This document shows, in pieces, positions 11,801 to 22,927 of a stretch of 64,000 bases of DNA. This stretch comes from Hyperoodon ampullatus. Taxonomy: Eukaryota; Chordata; Mammalia; Artiodactyla; Ziphiidae. Position 1 is the first letter of the stretch; each line of letters begins with the position of its first letter. The position numbers and the translations under genes are program-made. A model generated the notes under the pieces. It did not search any database and was not told where the DNA came from. It saw nothing but the letters and a program-made list of their open reading frames with translations. The stretch covers positions 104,125,513 to 104,189,512 of the forward strand of contig OX457057.1 of assembly GCA_949752795.1 (NCBI GenBank). The letters run 5' to 3'.

Positions 11801-12199
11801 AATCCTCAGTGGTTTCCCAGAAAAAAATTACCCAACCTCTTGGCAACTCTCTCTCAATATCTAGGCCTGGCTCAACCTCTATCCCACCAACATATGCTGC
11901 CCCCAAAAGGGATGACTTGCCACCCCCTACCCTGCCTTTTACAGCCCTGGGCCTTTACTCTTCCCTTCATCTCTCAAAGGCCGGCTCATGGGCCCCTGCC
12001 TCCTGACCACGGGGACTCTGCCAGGACGGGGCCCTCTGGAGCCTTCTTACGGCAACTGACTTCACCCACTGCCACCGTTCATTGTGTTTGGATCCTATCT
12101 TTTGTTCATGATATGGGCCCAGCTCTGACCCTGGCTCCTGAAGTGAGCCCTATCCTTGGCTCAATCTTCCTGGGATGGGAGAAGGAGGGAGCAGATTGT

Positions 12200-12410
12200 G
12201 GTGGGTAACAGGATAACTCTTGGAGTCTGAAGACATAAATTTGAATCCCAGCTCTACATTTATGAGTGATGTGACTTGACTTCTCCGAGTCTCACATTTG
12301 CTGTCCCTAAACAAGCTGTAAAGATACCCCCCTTGCAAAGCTCACTGAGAGGGTTCAATGAGATGTTACATGGAAAGGGGCCAGTTGGTGCTTAATGAAC
12401 TGTGGTGAGT
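12200..12410 (+). mobile_element. MIR SINE fragment
   Basis: CTCTTGGAGTCTGAAGACAT, ATCCCAGCTCTACATTTA and TGACTTGACTTCTCCGAG follow MIR in sense. It ends about 150 bp from the proposed CD58 exon 5. Confidence 0.6.
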
Positions 12411-12584
12411 ATATCTGCTGATGTAACTTATTACTGTTCAAGGCAACTAAGTGACGGATAAGTAGAATCTGGCTCCCCAAGGAATAGGCCCTCTACATCA
12501 GGCTGTTCTGCTTCTAGTGCACGATATACAATGTACCCACTGAGCAGTCTACAGGATACTTACCTAGTTCTCCATGTTTATCTG

Positions 12585-12610
12585 CTATGGGCCTCCCCAT
12601 CCCAGAAAAC
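12585..12610 (-). CDS. CD58: CD58 exon 5, short cytoplasmic tail and stop
   Basis: The proposed exon spans 12564-12610 on the minus strand, with acceptor TTCATTTGTAG and donor GTAAGTATCC. Joined in phase 1 to exon 4 it reads (K)RFLGWGGP then TAG at 12587-12585, leaving 21 nt to the next junction, too few to trigger nonsense-mediated decay. The exon resembles the human tail exon at its start (GT.TTCTG) and end (CAGA, AAAC, AGAAC), but appears to carry about 10 extra bases, which shifts the frame and ends the protein early. Its position between exon 4 and the 3' UTR exon fits. Splicing is inferred only, and an exon elsewhere in this intron cannot be excluded. Confidence 0.5.
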
Positions 12611-12988
12611 CTACAAATGAAGACATTTTCATCTCAATTAAAGAGCTGAAAAGAAAAGCTGGAATCTGGAGTTGCTGGCTAGAGGCCTGAACTGGGAAAA
12701 CTCTAAAGCAGAGCCCTGTCGAGCTGATATTTCCTACTCTCCTAAATGCTTACATCAAATTGGCCACAGAGTTGGGCCGAAGAGTTGTTCAAAAACTGGT
12801 CATCAGATGACAGAAAAACAAAAATTGTTGACGCATGTTTTTTTCTATAGCAGCTTGTGCATAAAGCTAAAGATGGAGGGAAGGCTGAAATGTTCTGGAC
12901 CAGCGCTGCCTGATAGGGGTATAATGTGAGCCACGTAAGTAATTTAAAATGCTTAGTAGCCACATTACACAGTAAAAAGAAATGGATG

Positions 12989-13172
12989 GGGACTTCCCTA
13001 GCAGTCCAGTGGTTAAGACTCTGTGCTTCCACTGCAGGCAGCACGGGTTCAATCCCTGGTTGGGGAACTAAGATCCCGCATGCCACACAGCACAGCCAAA
13101 ACATTAATAAAATAAAATAAAGTAAAATAAATAAAATAAAATAAAAATAGTAGTAGAGCAATTATATTTTAA
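12989..13172 (+). mobile_element. CHR-type SINE, short older form
   Basis: Head GGGACTTCCCTAGCAGTCCA and an AATAAAATAAA tail, with duplication AAAAAGAAATGGATG at 12974-12988 and 13173-13187. Confidence 0.95.
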
Positions 13173-13244
13173 AAAAAGAAATGGATGAAATTAATTTTCA
13201 TGATACATTTTATTGACTAGCCCAACATATCAAAGATACTATTT

Positions 13245-13450
13245 GTGTGTGTGTGTGTGTGGTACGCGGGCCTCTCACTGCTGTGGCCTCTCCCTTTATG
13301 GAGCACAGGCTCCGGACGCACAGGCTCAGTGGCCATGGCTCACGGGCCCAGCCGCTCCGCGGCATGTGGGATCTTCCCGGACTGGGGCACGAACCTGTGC
13401 CCCCTGCATTGGCAGGCGGACTCTCAATCACTGCGCCACCAGGGAAGCCC
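13245..13450 (-). mobile_element. CHR-type SINE, young form with (CA)n tail
   Basis: Reversed young copy, flanked by CAAAGATACTATTT at 13231-13244 and 13451-13464. Like the copy at 8291 it has (TG)n on the plus strand (13244-13261) in place of poly(T). Confidence 0.95.
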
Positions 13451-14417
13451 CAAAGATACTATTTTAACGTGTAATCAATATAAACATTATTAATGACATA
13501 CTTTACATTCCTTTTTTTAATAAGAAGTCTTACAAATCCGGTGTCTATTTTATACTGATGGCACATCTCAATTTGGACTCTCCTGTTTCAAGGGTTCAAC
13601 AGCCACATGTGGCTCGTGGCTACCATTTTGGACAGCACCGGTTTGGACGTTAAGATACGGTCCCACATGTATGCATCAGTTTCCTCCCCATCGAAGGCAT
13701 CAGCTAGCCTGGAGCCATGCTAATGGTCCAGAAGCCAAGTCCACAGCCTTGACTGAGCTTGTAAAAGTGTCAACTACAACTAGCTGATGGAGCTGTTTAC
13801 ATTCAACTCTCTCCCCTTCTGAAGGCTCCATGCCAAATGCCTCACTTTCCCAATTAATGGCTTTAGGGTTGAGATGCTTGCTGAAGTAATTATTTTTTAG
13901 AACAATTTTTTTTCAGGTTATACGGTGCTACCAGTACTGATCACTGGTGTAAATTTCCCTCCACCGAATAAACATTTTTTTTTTTTTTTTTTTAGTAAGT
14001 TAAATCAGCCAGTTGTTTTAAATAAGTTAAATCAGACAGAAAAGTCCTCAGTGCTACTTTTCTTCGGTTCAGGAGTTCTGGTGGTAGACACCCGCCCTCC
14101 CTCCCAAGAAAAACACATGAGTGGAAAATTATTTTGGTTTCTGGTGACCAATCTCTTAAGGAGATGATTAACTATAATACTGCTATTTGGGGATTAAAAA
14201 TAACTTTTTAAAAAGAACACCTGAGCTCCCCAAATGTTTTACTTATTGGTAATGATGGCTTAAAACTTTCTTCAGCTGATTTTTTTATAACTTGTTTGGA
14301 GGAGATTCAGTTGACTGATAATCTATTACTTAGGGATCTTTGTGGTATTTGAAACCTATAATATAGAAATGGTACCTTTGGGAAATCATATTCTAGTGCC
14401 AATACCCCAAAACAGTC

Positions 14418-14640
14418 TAGGTCAGCACTGACCAACAGAACTTTCTGCAATGATGGAATTGTTCTCTATTTGGTCTCACATGGTAGCCACTAGCCACCTG
14501 TGTCTACTGAGCACTTGAAATGTGGCTAGTATGACTGAGAAACTAAATTTTAAATTTTATTTAATCTTCATTAATTAAAATTTATATTTAGATCACTGTA
14601 CATGGCTAGTACCCACTGTATTGAACAGTGCAGGTCTAGG
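14418..14640. mobile_element. Non-autonomous hAT-Charlie element
   Basis: Same family as the element at 12901: GTCAGCACTGACCAACAGAA, TGGTAGCCACTAGCCAC and GTATTGAACAGTGCAGG. Confidence 0.6.
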
Positions 14641-15441
14641 GAAACTTAAATCTAGTCTGTGAACTTGATTCAAGACATGACTGTGAAATGACATGGACCC
14701 CGGATGCCACCACCTTGCAGAAAGCTTCCTCTTCAACATTCCCTGTGAGAGTGACAAACCAGTCTCGTAAATTTCCTTTTGGCAAAGGCTGATATGGAAA
14801 CTGATGGGGCTTCAAGAACCTCTATTCTGAAATTTACAGCCTAGTCAACACCCTGGGACTTGAGGAGGGGTTTCTTGGCACCAGGAAAGAACAGGCTAGG
14901 ATGAGGTTACCAGTTCTCCAGGGCATATGGGTTCCTTTCTGGAGACTGAGGAAGGCTCAGGTAGGCAACACAGGTAATACCAGGTCATTTTGCCCACTCC
15001 ATGTCACCTGACTCAACAAATGCTCCTTCCTACCTGGGACCTCCTTCTGGGCTATAAGTCATGAAAATTATGACCATGGCAGCCAAGAGTAAGAGGTTTT
15101 TTGCAAAATCTGGCTTGAGACCAGAAGTATAACTATATGTTGAGGTGGGCCAAAGATATGAGGCTGTGGAACAGTCCTAAGTATATTCGGCTGTGTTCCC
15201 ACTCCTGTACAGCTCTCTACGGCCCAAGGATTCATTCCACCTCAAGATAATGCAGAACCTTGGGGAACCTGACACACTCAGCAACCCCAGACAACAAGTA
15301 CAACAAAAAAGGTTTTGTTTCTTTCACAACAGTTAAAATTTCAAACTTTGTTTTCATCTTCAAATTAATCATTTTCTGGCCTTTGAAAAACCAATTCCAG
15401 TTTGAAAACTTATTTTTTTTAAAAAAAGAAAGTATACATAC

Positions 15442-15513
15442 GTTTTAAAAACAGCAAACCACATATTAGTGCTGGCAGTATGGCGAAAAGCACAAACCTG
15501 TGCCTTGTATTGT
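15442..15513 (-). CDS. CD58: CD58 exon 4, transmembrane segment
   Basis: A 72-nt exon follows a run of 14 or more T and CAG at 15514, and ends before GTATGT at 15441. With the G from exon 3 it reads DNTRHRFVLFAILPALICGL then LFLK. TRHRF lines up with SRHRY just outside the human membrane segment, followed by about 17 hydrophobic residues and a lysine stop-transfer. Phase is 1 at both ends. It is about two codons shorter than the human exon as I remember it. It is too short to stand out as an open reading frame and was found by scanning for a T-tract, CAG and a hydrophobic run. Retaining the intron after it would add six codons before a stop, so a GPI-type variant as in human is not obvious. 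Confidence 0.88.
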
Positions 15514-15575
15514 CTGAAAAAAAAAAAAAAGAAAGAAGGAAATACAATTAGCTGGAACTGACCAAAACAGAGATA

Positions 15576-16215
15576 CAGTTGATCCTCTTTATTTGTAGAT
15601 TCCGTATTTGCAATTTATCTACTTGCTAAAATTTATTTGTATTCCCCAAACCAATACCTGCAGCGCTTTCACGGTCATGCGCTGACATGGGCCACAGAAT
15701 GGTGAAAACTGGGCTGCCTGATGTACACATTCCCAAACTGAGGTTCAAGGCAATGCTCTTCCCTTGTGTTTTAGCCCTGGTACTGTAGACATGTGCCCTA
15801 GTTGTGGTCTATTTAGTGCCATGTGTTTCACATTTTTGTACTTTTTTGTTGGCTATTTCACTGTCTAAAACGGCCCCCAAGCACAGTGCTGAAAATGCTG
15901 TCTCGTGTTCCCAAGCATAAGAAGGCTGTGTGTGCCTTACAGAGAAAACACACGTGTTAGATAAGCTTCATTTAGGCATCAGTTATGTTGCTGTGAATTC
16001 ACTGTTCATGCGTCAACCACATATATTAAATAAGGTGTCTTTAAACAGAAACACACATAAAGCGAGGTTCTGTATTGATTCCTTGCCAAAAATGTTGTGA
16101 CCGGAGGCCTGCAGGAACCTAAACCTATCTCCCCTGGGAGCAATGGTTCAATATGCACTAATTCTGTGTTTACAGTGACAATAAAACATAACTACCATGA
16201 AGAGAGAATCAACTG
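15576..16215 (+). mobile_element. Tigger-type (TcMar) DNA transposon remnant
   Basis: Terminal repeats CAGTTGATCCTCTTTATT and GAGAGAATCAACTG bound 640 bp next to a TA. The interior holds a decayed N-terminal piece of a pogo/CENP-B-like transposase near 15868-15990 (reads like MAPK..SAE, then EKT..LDKLH), with an in-frame stop. It begins only about 60 bp from CD58 exon 4. Confidence 0.75.
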
Positions 16216-16930
16216 TGTTTCTAAATAAACTTATATGCACAAGGTTGACACACATCAGGCCCAGTGCTGTTTATTAAAAGCAGCAAATAGTCCACTATTC
16301 AGCTGTCCTGTCCTGCCAGTGGGAGCACAGCTTGGGATCGTGTGCTTGGCAGGGCAATGCGGCAGCCATGCATTGCAAGCCTGAGAAATGTTCATCATAC
16401 AGCCGCTGACACTGTGCTAAATGATGTGCCTACAGGCTCACCAAATCATTGTGACAACTTTGGATTAGTGCTCTAACCTCTCAGTGCCTGTTTCCTCTAG
16501 GGGATCACTATAAATGGAACTGATAAATATGCCTCCTAGGGTAACTGTGAGCATTAATTGAGTCAATACACTTAAGAACATCTATTAGCTGTTGCCATGA
16601 ACCTATTGAGTTGATGCTATTGGAATCTCTACTAACGTCCTTTGATCCTGCAATTCCATTTCTAAGATATTAACCTACAGAAACTATCAGTTATGTGCCC
16701 CTTCCCTCCCTCCAAAAAAGGCACAAAGATATTTACCACAGTCTTACAATATCAAAAAGCTAAAACAACCGAAGTGTCCACAATAGAAAAGAATGATGTG
16801 TTCATGAGGTGGACTCTATCCACCTACTAAAAATCTAAGGGCAGAATACTGAGGATATGGCAAAAGGATCACCACACGTTGCTAAGGGAGAGGGTGGAGT
16901 CACTCACAGCAGGTACAGCATGGATGAGAG

Positions 16931-16980
16931 AGAGGGGAGAGGAGGGGAGGGGAGGGAAGGGGAGGGAAGGGGAGAGAGAA
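16931..16980. repeat. GGGGA-rich simple repeat
   Basis: Repeated GAGGGGAGGGGAGGGAAGGG units in CD58 intron 3. Confidence 0.9.
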
Positions 16981-17084
16981 AATGAAAGAACGAATGAGAG
17001 TATGAACACACACCCTCTCCTCTTAGTAGGAACACAGGTGGGTTAGAGCAAATAGGCAATGATCCATTGGTTTGATTTGAGAGG

Positions 17085-17410
17085 CCCCTGGCCAGAAACT
17101 GCTAGTTAGTTGTTCCCCATACCCATTCTCCCCTCTTTAATAAAAGAATTCAGATTTTCAGCTGGGCATACCACCACTCCCCTAAAAGATTAGTTTCTCA
17201 GCCTTTCTTGTAGCAAGGTTTAACCATGTGGCAAGTTTTGGGCCGTGAGATGCAAGAAGGGTTGTGTGGTATTTCTCAAAAGTCTCCCTGAAAGGGGTAA
17301 GACACACCATTTTCCCCTCCCTGGGTCCCGCTGCCTGAGATAGCAGGGAAGGTGCAGGAGCTGCACCACACAACTGCATAAAGTAGCAACATGCCCAGGG
17401 CTGCCTACCT
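17085..17410. repeat. Unnamed interspersed repeat, copy 1
   Basis: GTTGTTCCCCATACCCATTC and a ...GTGAGATGCAAGAAGGG block resemble 18835-19110. I think this is an old mammalian repeat but cannot name it. Confidence 0.4.
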
Positions 17411-17460
17411 CCAATTATTATTATTATTATTATTTAGTTGAGAAAAGTTAATCATTTATC

Positions 17461-17604
17461 CTTTTTTTAAAAAATTGAAGTATAGTTGATTTACAATGTT
17501 GTGTTAGTTTCAGGTATACAGCACAGTGATATACCTGATATATTTTACCTTTTCTGTAAGATGTTACGGAAAAACCCGAACAAACTTTTGGGCCAACCAT
17601 ATAC

Positions 17605-17653
<49 letters not shown>

Positions 17654-17823
17654 AATATATATACACACATATATATATTCTTTTTCAGATTCTTTTCCAT
17701 TATAGGTTATTACACGATATTGAATATAGTTCCCTGTGCTATACAGTAGGTCCTTGTTTATCTATTTTATATATAGTAGTGTGTATCTTTTAATCCCAAA
17801 CTCATAATTTAGCCCTCCCTCCC
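17461..17823 (-). mobile_element. L1 3' end with internal microsatellite
   Basis: ATTGAAGTATAGTTGATTTA, ATATTGAATATAGTTCCCTG and TATACAGTAGGTCCTTGTT are the reversed artiodactyl/cetacean L1 3' UTR. A (TA)n(CA)n tract expands it at about 17605-17690. Confidence 0.8.
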
Positions 17824-18059
17824 CAATGTTTTTTTTTTTTAGCATGAAAGAAGTAATCTACATTTTTAAGCCACTGATACTTAAAAAAATTTTTTTAAAC
17901 AGCTGAATCTAATGCTACTTGATACAGTCCCTTCCAAAATCCTTTCTCCCACGGGATGATGCCAGATGCTGTCATCGCTTTGGGACAGCAGATATTTAGG
18001 GGAGATGAAACAACGATACAAGTTCTTAATTATGTTCTTCCTTCTTGACCTGGCCAGTG

Positions 18060-18660
18060 CACTGACAGTTGCTTGCTCTCTCTTCACTCGGCTTTGGAAA
18101 TACCAAGTTCTTGGGGTTTTCTGCCTTCCTCCCTAGTGATCCTCTTCAGTCTCCTTTGCTGGATCCTCTGCCCATAACAGCCCCTACATGCTGGAGTCCT
18201 CAGGACTCAATCTCAGCACCACTCTCTGACGACTGCTTCCTCCACATGATCTCTTCTAGTCCCAAGGCTTTAAATGCCTACTGTACTCTGATTATGTCCA
18301 AATCTCTATCTCCAGCCCTAACCATTCATGAGAGACCTAGACTCATAAATCAGAGCACCGTATTTGACGTCTCCATTTGAAATCTAATGGGAATCTCAAA
18401 CAACATGTCCCAAACCAAACTCTATTTCTTCCACACACCTGCTGTTCCCTTGCTTTCCAGTCTAACAGCAACACAATTCATTCCGTTGCTTGGGCCAGAA
18501 ATCTAGGGGTCATCTCAGTATTTCTTATTAGGTACCTTTCTTCCCCACTCAAACCATTAGAAAATCCTGTTTCTATTTTCAAAATGTAGCCGAATCGGAA
18601 CCACTTCTCCCAACTCTACTAGTCCAAGACACCATCTTCTCTTGCTTAGACCAAGAGTTT
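18060..18660 (+). mobile_element. Old L2 LINE fragment, sense
   Basis: GACGTCTCCATTTGAAATCT, CTCAAACAACATGTCCCAAA and GGGTCATCTCAGTATTTCTT follow L2 sense coding sequence with stops. Confidence 0.6.
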
Positions 18661-18834
18661 CCAAATTAGGCACATAACCCCAGGGAGAACATAAGATGAC
18701 CAATGAGGTGCAAAAAAAAAAATTAGAACCTCTATTTATTTTTACTACTTATGTCATTCTTTAAGTTTTTTAGATTTTGTATATGTTTTAAAATTGTATG
18801 AGTTATATTCATTTTGTAGTACATTGTGGTAGAA

Positions 18835-19110
18835 GTATCTGTTGTTCCCCAATAACCAATCTCTCCTTTTCACTCTGGGAAGAGAACCCCTGTGTTTTAA
18901 CTGGGCACATGGCCAGCAAAAGATGGCACTTCTCAGCCCCCCTCAGCTAGATGTGGCCATGAACTCAGACTGGTCAAGGGGGTGTGAATGGAAGTGATGC
19001 ATGCCACACTTGATCTTTAAAGGGGAGGATCAGGCTCCACCCCACTCCTTCTCCCCTCCCACTTGCTATGGAGCAATTAGAGATGCGAGCCCCTGTCTGA
19101 CTCCAGAGAG
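18835..19110. repeat. Unnamed interspersed repeat, copy 2
   Basis: CTGTTGTTCCCCAATAACCA and GATGTGGCCATGAACTCAGA with GTGAATGGAAGTGATGCATG resemble the copy at 17085. The stretch from 19110 to 19960 shows nothing I can name. Confidence 0.4.
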
Positions 19111-19960
19111 CACAATTTTTAAGCTATAAGCATTTCAGTATGTACTTCCGAAAGATAAGGATTCTTTGTAAAACATAACCATGGCATCATCAGACTTAAA
19201 AAATTGTGTTCAACATCATCAAACATGGAATCACTGTTTAAATCACTGTTTCTTACTCTTTTCTGTTTGAATCAGGACCTAATAAGGTCCATACATTGCA
19301 ATTAATTGATAAGTTTCTTAAACTTCCTTAAACTTTAAGTCCCCCCATCACCTCTCTTTTTCTTCCCCTTATAATTTATTTATTGAAGAAACTTGATCTT
19401 CATCTTCAGTCCTATAAAATCTTCCAGTCTGTACTTTCATTTAACATGGTATGGTTCTCACTAGCTAATTCCTGTGAATCAGTCCAAACAATTTTTTTAA
19501 ATTTGATTTATTTTGAGATATATAATATAAAGAGTCAGGAGGGTGTCATGCAAAAAAACTCCAGAAATCGGAAGACTTAAATTTCTATTCTATTTCCATT
19601 ACTTAAGTGACCTAAATAAATATTTTAAAAAAAAGAAAAAAATTTATTCACAGAATCACCCTACCCCAGCCCAAGGAGACTCACATTTTTTATCTGCCCT
19701 AGAATCCTGTTCACACCTCACAATTGTGATATTATCCTGAAATACAGTATTTACTATTTTCATCTCTTATGCTTTAGTGAACCACTTTCAAATTACTGAT
19801 CCATCTGTTTATAAACTGGGGGTATAATGTATAAAACAGATAAGAAGAATTGCAAATTACAAATATGCATGATACTTAAGCAACATAAAAAGATCATAGC
19901 CGAGACAGATTGTCATGCTATTAACCGAGTGTTAGCCTAGACAAACGTATTGAATGCACT

Positions 19961-20189
19961 TAAAAAAAAAATTAATTAATTAGGCTGTGCCGGGTCTTAG
20001 TTATGGCACACAGGATCTTCGTTGCCGTGTGCGGGATCTTTTAGTTGCAGCATGAGGGCTCTTAGTTGTGGCATGTGGGCTCTTAGTTGTAGCATGTATG
20101 TGGGATCTAGTTCCCTGACCAGGGATCGAACCTGGGGCCCCTGCATTGGGAGCTTGGTGTCTTAACCACTGGACCATCAGGGAAGTCCC
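19961..20189 (-). mobile_element. CHR-type SINE, older form
   Basis: Reversed copy ending CATCAGGGAAGTCCC. Three TTAGTTGTGGCATG-like units are visible. A degenerate duplication (TGAATGCACT / TGAAGGCACC) flanks it. Confidence 0.85.
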
Positions 20190-20261
20190 TGAAGGCACCT
20201 TCCTGTTGCACGTGTGCAACCTTGAAGAACACAATGGTAATGAAGAATATTAGGAAGCAGT

Positions 20262-20490
20262 ATTGTGAATAATTAAGAGCATGGGCTCTGAAGCCAGATG
20301 GCCTGATTTCAAAACCAAGCTCTACCACTTACTGGCTGTTGACCTTGGACAAGCAACTTAAACTCCCAACTATGTCTTGGTTTCTCCTCATGAAATAAGG
20401 ATAATTACTAGATTGCGTGGGGATGGAATTAATTAACATATGTATTAGAATGGTACTTGACACAGAAAGTACTAAAAAATATTAGCTTTA
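20262..20490 (+). mobile_element. MIR SINE
   Basis: AAGAGCATGGGCTCTGAAGC, CACTTACTGGCTGTTGACCT and TAAGGATAATTACTAG form a nearly complete MIR in sense. Confidence 0.8.
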
Positions 20491-20662
20491 TATCTGTAAT
20501 AAAGTGTCTGTGAAAACTTTAACTCAATTTAAGTTTCAAATTTATGAAATGTATGTTAGTTACTGCATGTGTGGTATGAAATTCATGAACCACTACTTGT
20601 ATGTAGGTCCATGAAGCCCACTTGTATATAGGATCTCTACCATGACACATGCAGTCACTTAC

Positions 20663-20932
20663 CACTTGGGACACAGGTTGACAAAATGATTGATGTTGTC
20701 CTTCTGAATAATGGATTGCTAACGATACACTGAATTTCCTGTGAAAGATCACCTTCCTTCGTAACATACGCTTCAGATGGTTTTGAGCCACTCTGACACT
20801 GTATTGTTGAAGGACAGTCCCAGGAGTACTGTATGAGTTCTCGATGGGTGTCGTAAGCTTCCAGGATCATGCACTGGAGTGTAATGTTCCCATCAGTCAA
20901 TGAGCAAGACAGTGCTGGTGATGGAAGAGACT
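20663..20932 (-). CDS. CD58: CD58 exon 3, membrane-proximal IgC2 domain
   Basis: This 270-nt exon starts after a long T-rich tract and TTTCCCAG, and ends before GTAAGTGAC, phase 1 on both sides. The G left by exon 2 completes GAG, giving ESLPSPALSCSLTDGNITLQ, closely like human CD58. Six cysteines (SC, QC, DC, QC, QC, TC) match the human count and spacing and should form the domain's disulfides. WDCP and SNPLF motifs are also present, with one possible glycosylation site (NIT). It ends STCVPS before the transmembrane exon. A SINE begins only about 80 bp upstream of the acceptor. Confidence 0.95.
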
Positions 20933-21014
20933 CTGGGAAAAAAAAAAAGTAATGTTTAGTACAGAAAAGAGTAATATTTAGATTCCTCATCTGCAAATTC
21001 AGAAAGAGCTTCCA

Positions 21015-21322
21015 GGGACTTCCCTGGTGGCACAGTGGTTAAGAATCTACCTGCCAATGCAGGGGACATGGGTTCAATCCCTGGTCCGGGAAGATCCCAC
21101 ATGCCACGGAGCAACTGAGCCCGTGTGCCACAACTACTGAGCCTGAACGCCACAACTACTGAAGCCCACACACCTAGAGCCTGTGCTCTGCAATAAGCGA
21201 AGCCACTGCAATGAGAAGCTCGTGCACCACAATGAAGACTAACCCCTGCTTGCTACAACTAGAGAAAGCCTGTGCGCAGCAACAAAGACCCAACACAGCC
21301 AAAAATTTAAAAAAAAAAAAAA
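21015..21322 (+). mobile_element. CHR-type SINE, long form, beside CD58 exon 3
   Basis: GGGACTTCCCTGGTGGCACA head, A-rich tail, and duplication AGAAAGAGCTTCCA / AGAAAGAGCTCCCA at 21001-21014 and 21323-21336. It lies antisense to CD58, about 80 bp upstream of the exon 3 acceptor. Confidence 0.95.
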
Positions 21323-21532
21323 AGAAAGAGCTCCCAACTTCCTTATGAGCCTGAAAAGATGGGCAGTGCACCCCCTTGAGCACCAAGGGGAGAGAATTCT
21401 CTCTTCTTCTGGGTCAGATCTATTTGCTCAAATTCAGCATAGATACAGGCCCCAAGTCCCTTATCCTCAATTCTGAAATCCAAAGAGTTCCGAAAGCCAA
21501 AAGATTTTTCACAAATATTTATTACCATGTTT

Positions 21533-21736
21533 GTTTGCTTTTTTGTGATACGCGGGCCTCTCACTGTCGTGGCCTCTCCCGTCGTGGAGCACAGGCTCCG
21601 GACGCGCAGGCTCAGCGGCCATGGCTCACGGGCCCAGCCGCTCCGCGGCATGTGGGATCTTCCCGGACCGGGGCACGAACCCGTGTCCCCTGCATTGGCA
21701 GGCGGACTCTCAACCACTGCGCCGCCAGGGAAGCCC
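21533..21736 (-). mobile_element. CHR-type SINE, young form
   Basis: Reversed copy flanked by TACCATGTTT at 21523-21532 and 21737-21746. It has a short impure tail. Confidence 0.9.
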
Positions 21737-22927
21737 TACCATGTTTTACTAAAAATATTTACGTGCTTGAGTAAGCGGCTCTCCGCAACTAAGTGAAGTG
21801 CTTCTTAACACACACAGAGGAAATAGTTTATATCTATTGCCTTTCTAAAATCTGAAGAAGGCTGAATTCCAAAGCACACCTGACTCAAAGGATTTTGCAA
21901 AAGGTTCTGAGGAGCTGTACTGTGGGCTGGCCCCGCTCTGAGGTAGAGGAGGGCATGGCACTTGTCACAGACCTGTCGGTCTAGAGGCCTCACCCCCAGG
22001 TTTATTCTGGAAGAACTTCAGGCTGGCTAAGGCAGCTGGAGTTGCAAGGATGGATAAGACAAAAGTCATGACACGCCATTATCACCCTCTAAATTTAACC
22101 TCAAAGCCAATCGGCTCACCCCATTAGTCAGTGGTTTATTAATTCATATACCTTCTTGCATCTCTCCTTTCCACCAAAAAGTAATCATAAGAGATTTGAG
22201 AAACATGTAAAAATATATGGAATATACAAAAATTGGTCATGGTAGCATTTGGATAATAAAATTTCAATACCTTGCAAACATCTACTAAAAAGCGAATTAA
22301 AGTTCATCAAGATGATGTGATACTATGCTGTCATTTAAAATATTTTCTAAGACAAAGGAACACAAGCTCCACTTGATAATCTAAAAAATAAATATGTTCA
22401 ACTCATCTTGCCTCCCTCTTCTCCTCCTGACTTCTTTCTGGCTCAGTTAAATAACACACCCAGCCTGTCTTGTTAGACCTGAGTCACACACGACTTCGCT
22501 TTCTGCTTGGCGTTTCCTCAAGTTTTAGGTTTAATCTAGCTCACATAATTCATTACATGCTGCCTTGAAGTTGTGTTCTTTAGTTAAAAGAACTCTAAGA
22601 CACACACACATACACTCACACAAGTGTGTATTCACTGCAGACTACCTGCTATCAGTAAGCAGGGTGACGAGTGGTGAGTCGTGGCAGAGGCACGCACCAA
22701 CAAAGCTTGGTTTCAAGGGAAAAGGGATAAGGAAGGTGAGGGGACACTTGGAAGGCCCAGAAGCCATGCTTCATGATTTGACCAAGAACAGATCCTGAGC
22801 AGAAATGACTGCTGAACCCAGTGCTCAAGTAGCAACTTGGAGCCTCTTCTAATAATCACTTCAGAATCCCATGGTCTACTGGAAAACTACAGATAATCCT
22901 AACCATGATCATTCAAAATCACATTTG

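Larger units (their letters stand above)
12901..13640. mobile_element. Non-autonomous hAT-Charlie element split by two SINEs
   Basis: The ends CAGCGCTGCCTGATAG and TTTTGGACAGCACCGG, with inner GAGCCACGTAAGTAATTT and GCCACATGTGGCTCGTGGCT, identify one old transposon. SINEs at 12989-13172 and 13245-13450 interrupt it, each with its own target-site duplication. Confidence 0.75.
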
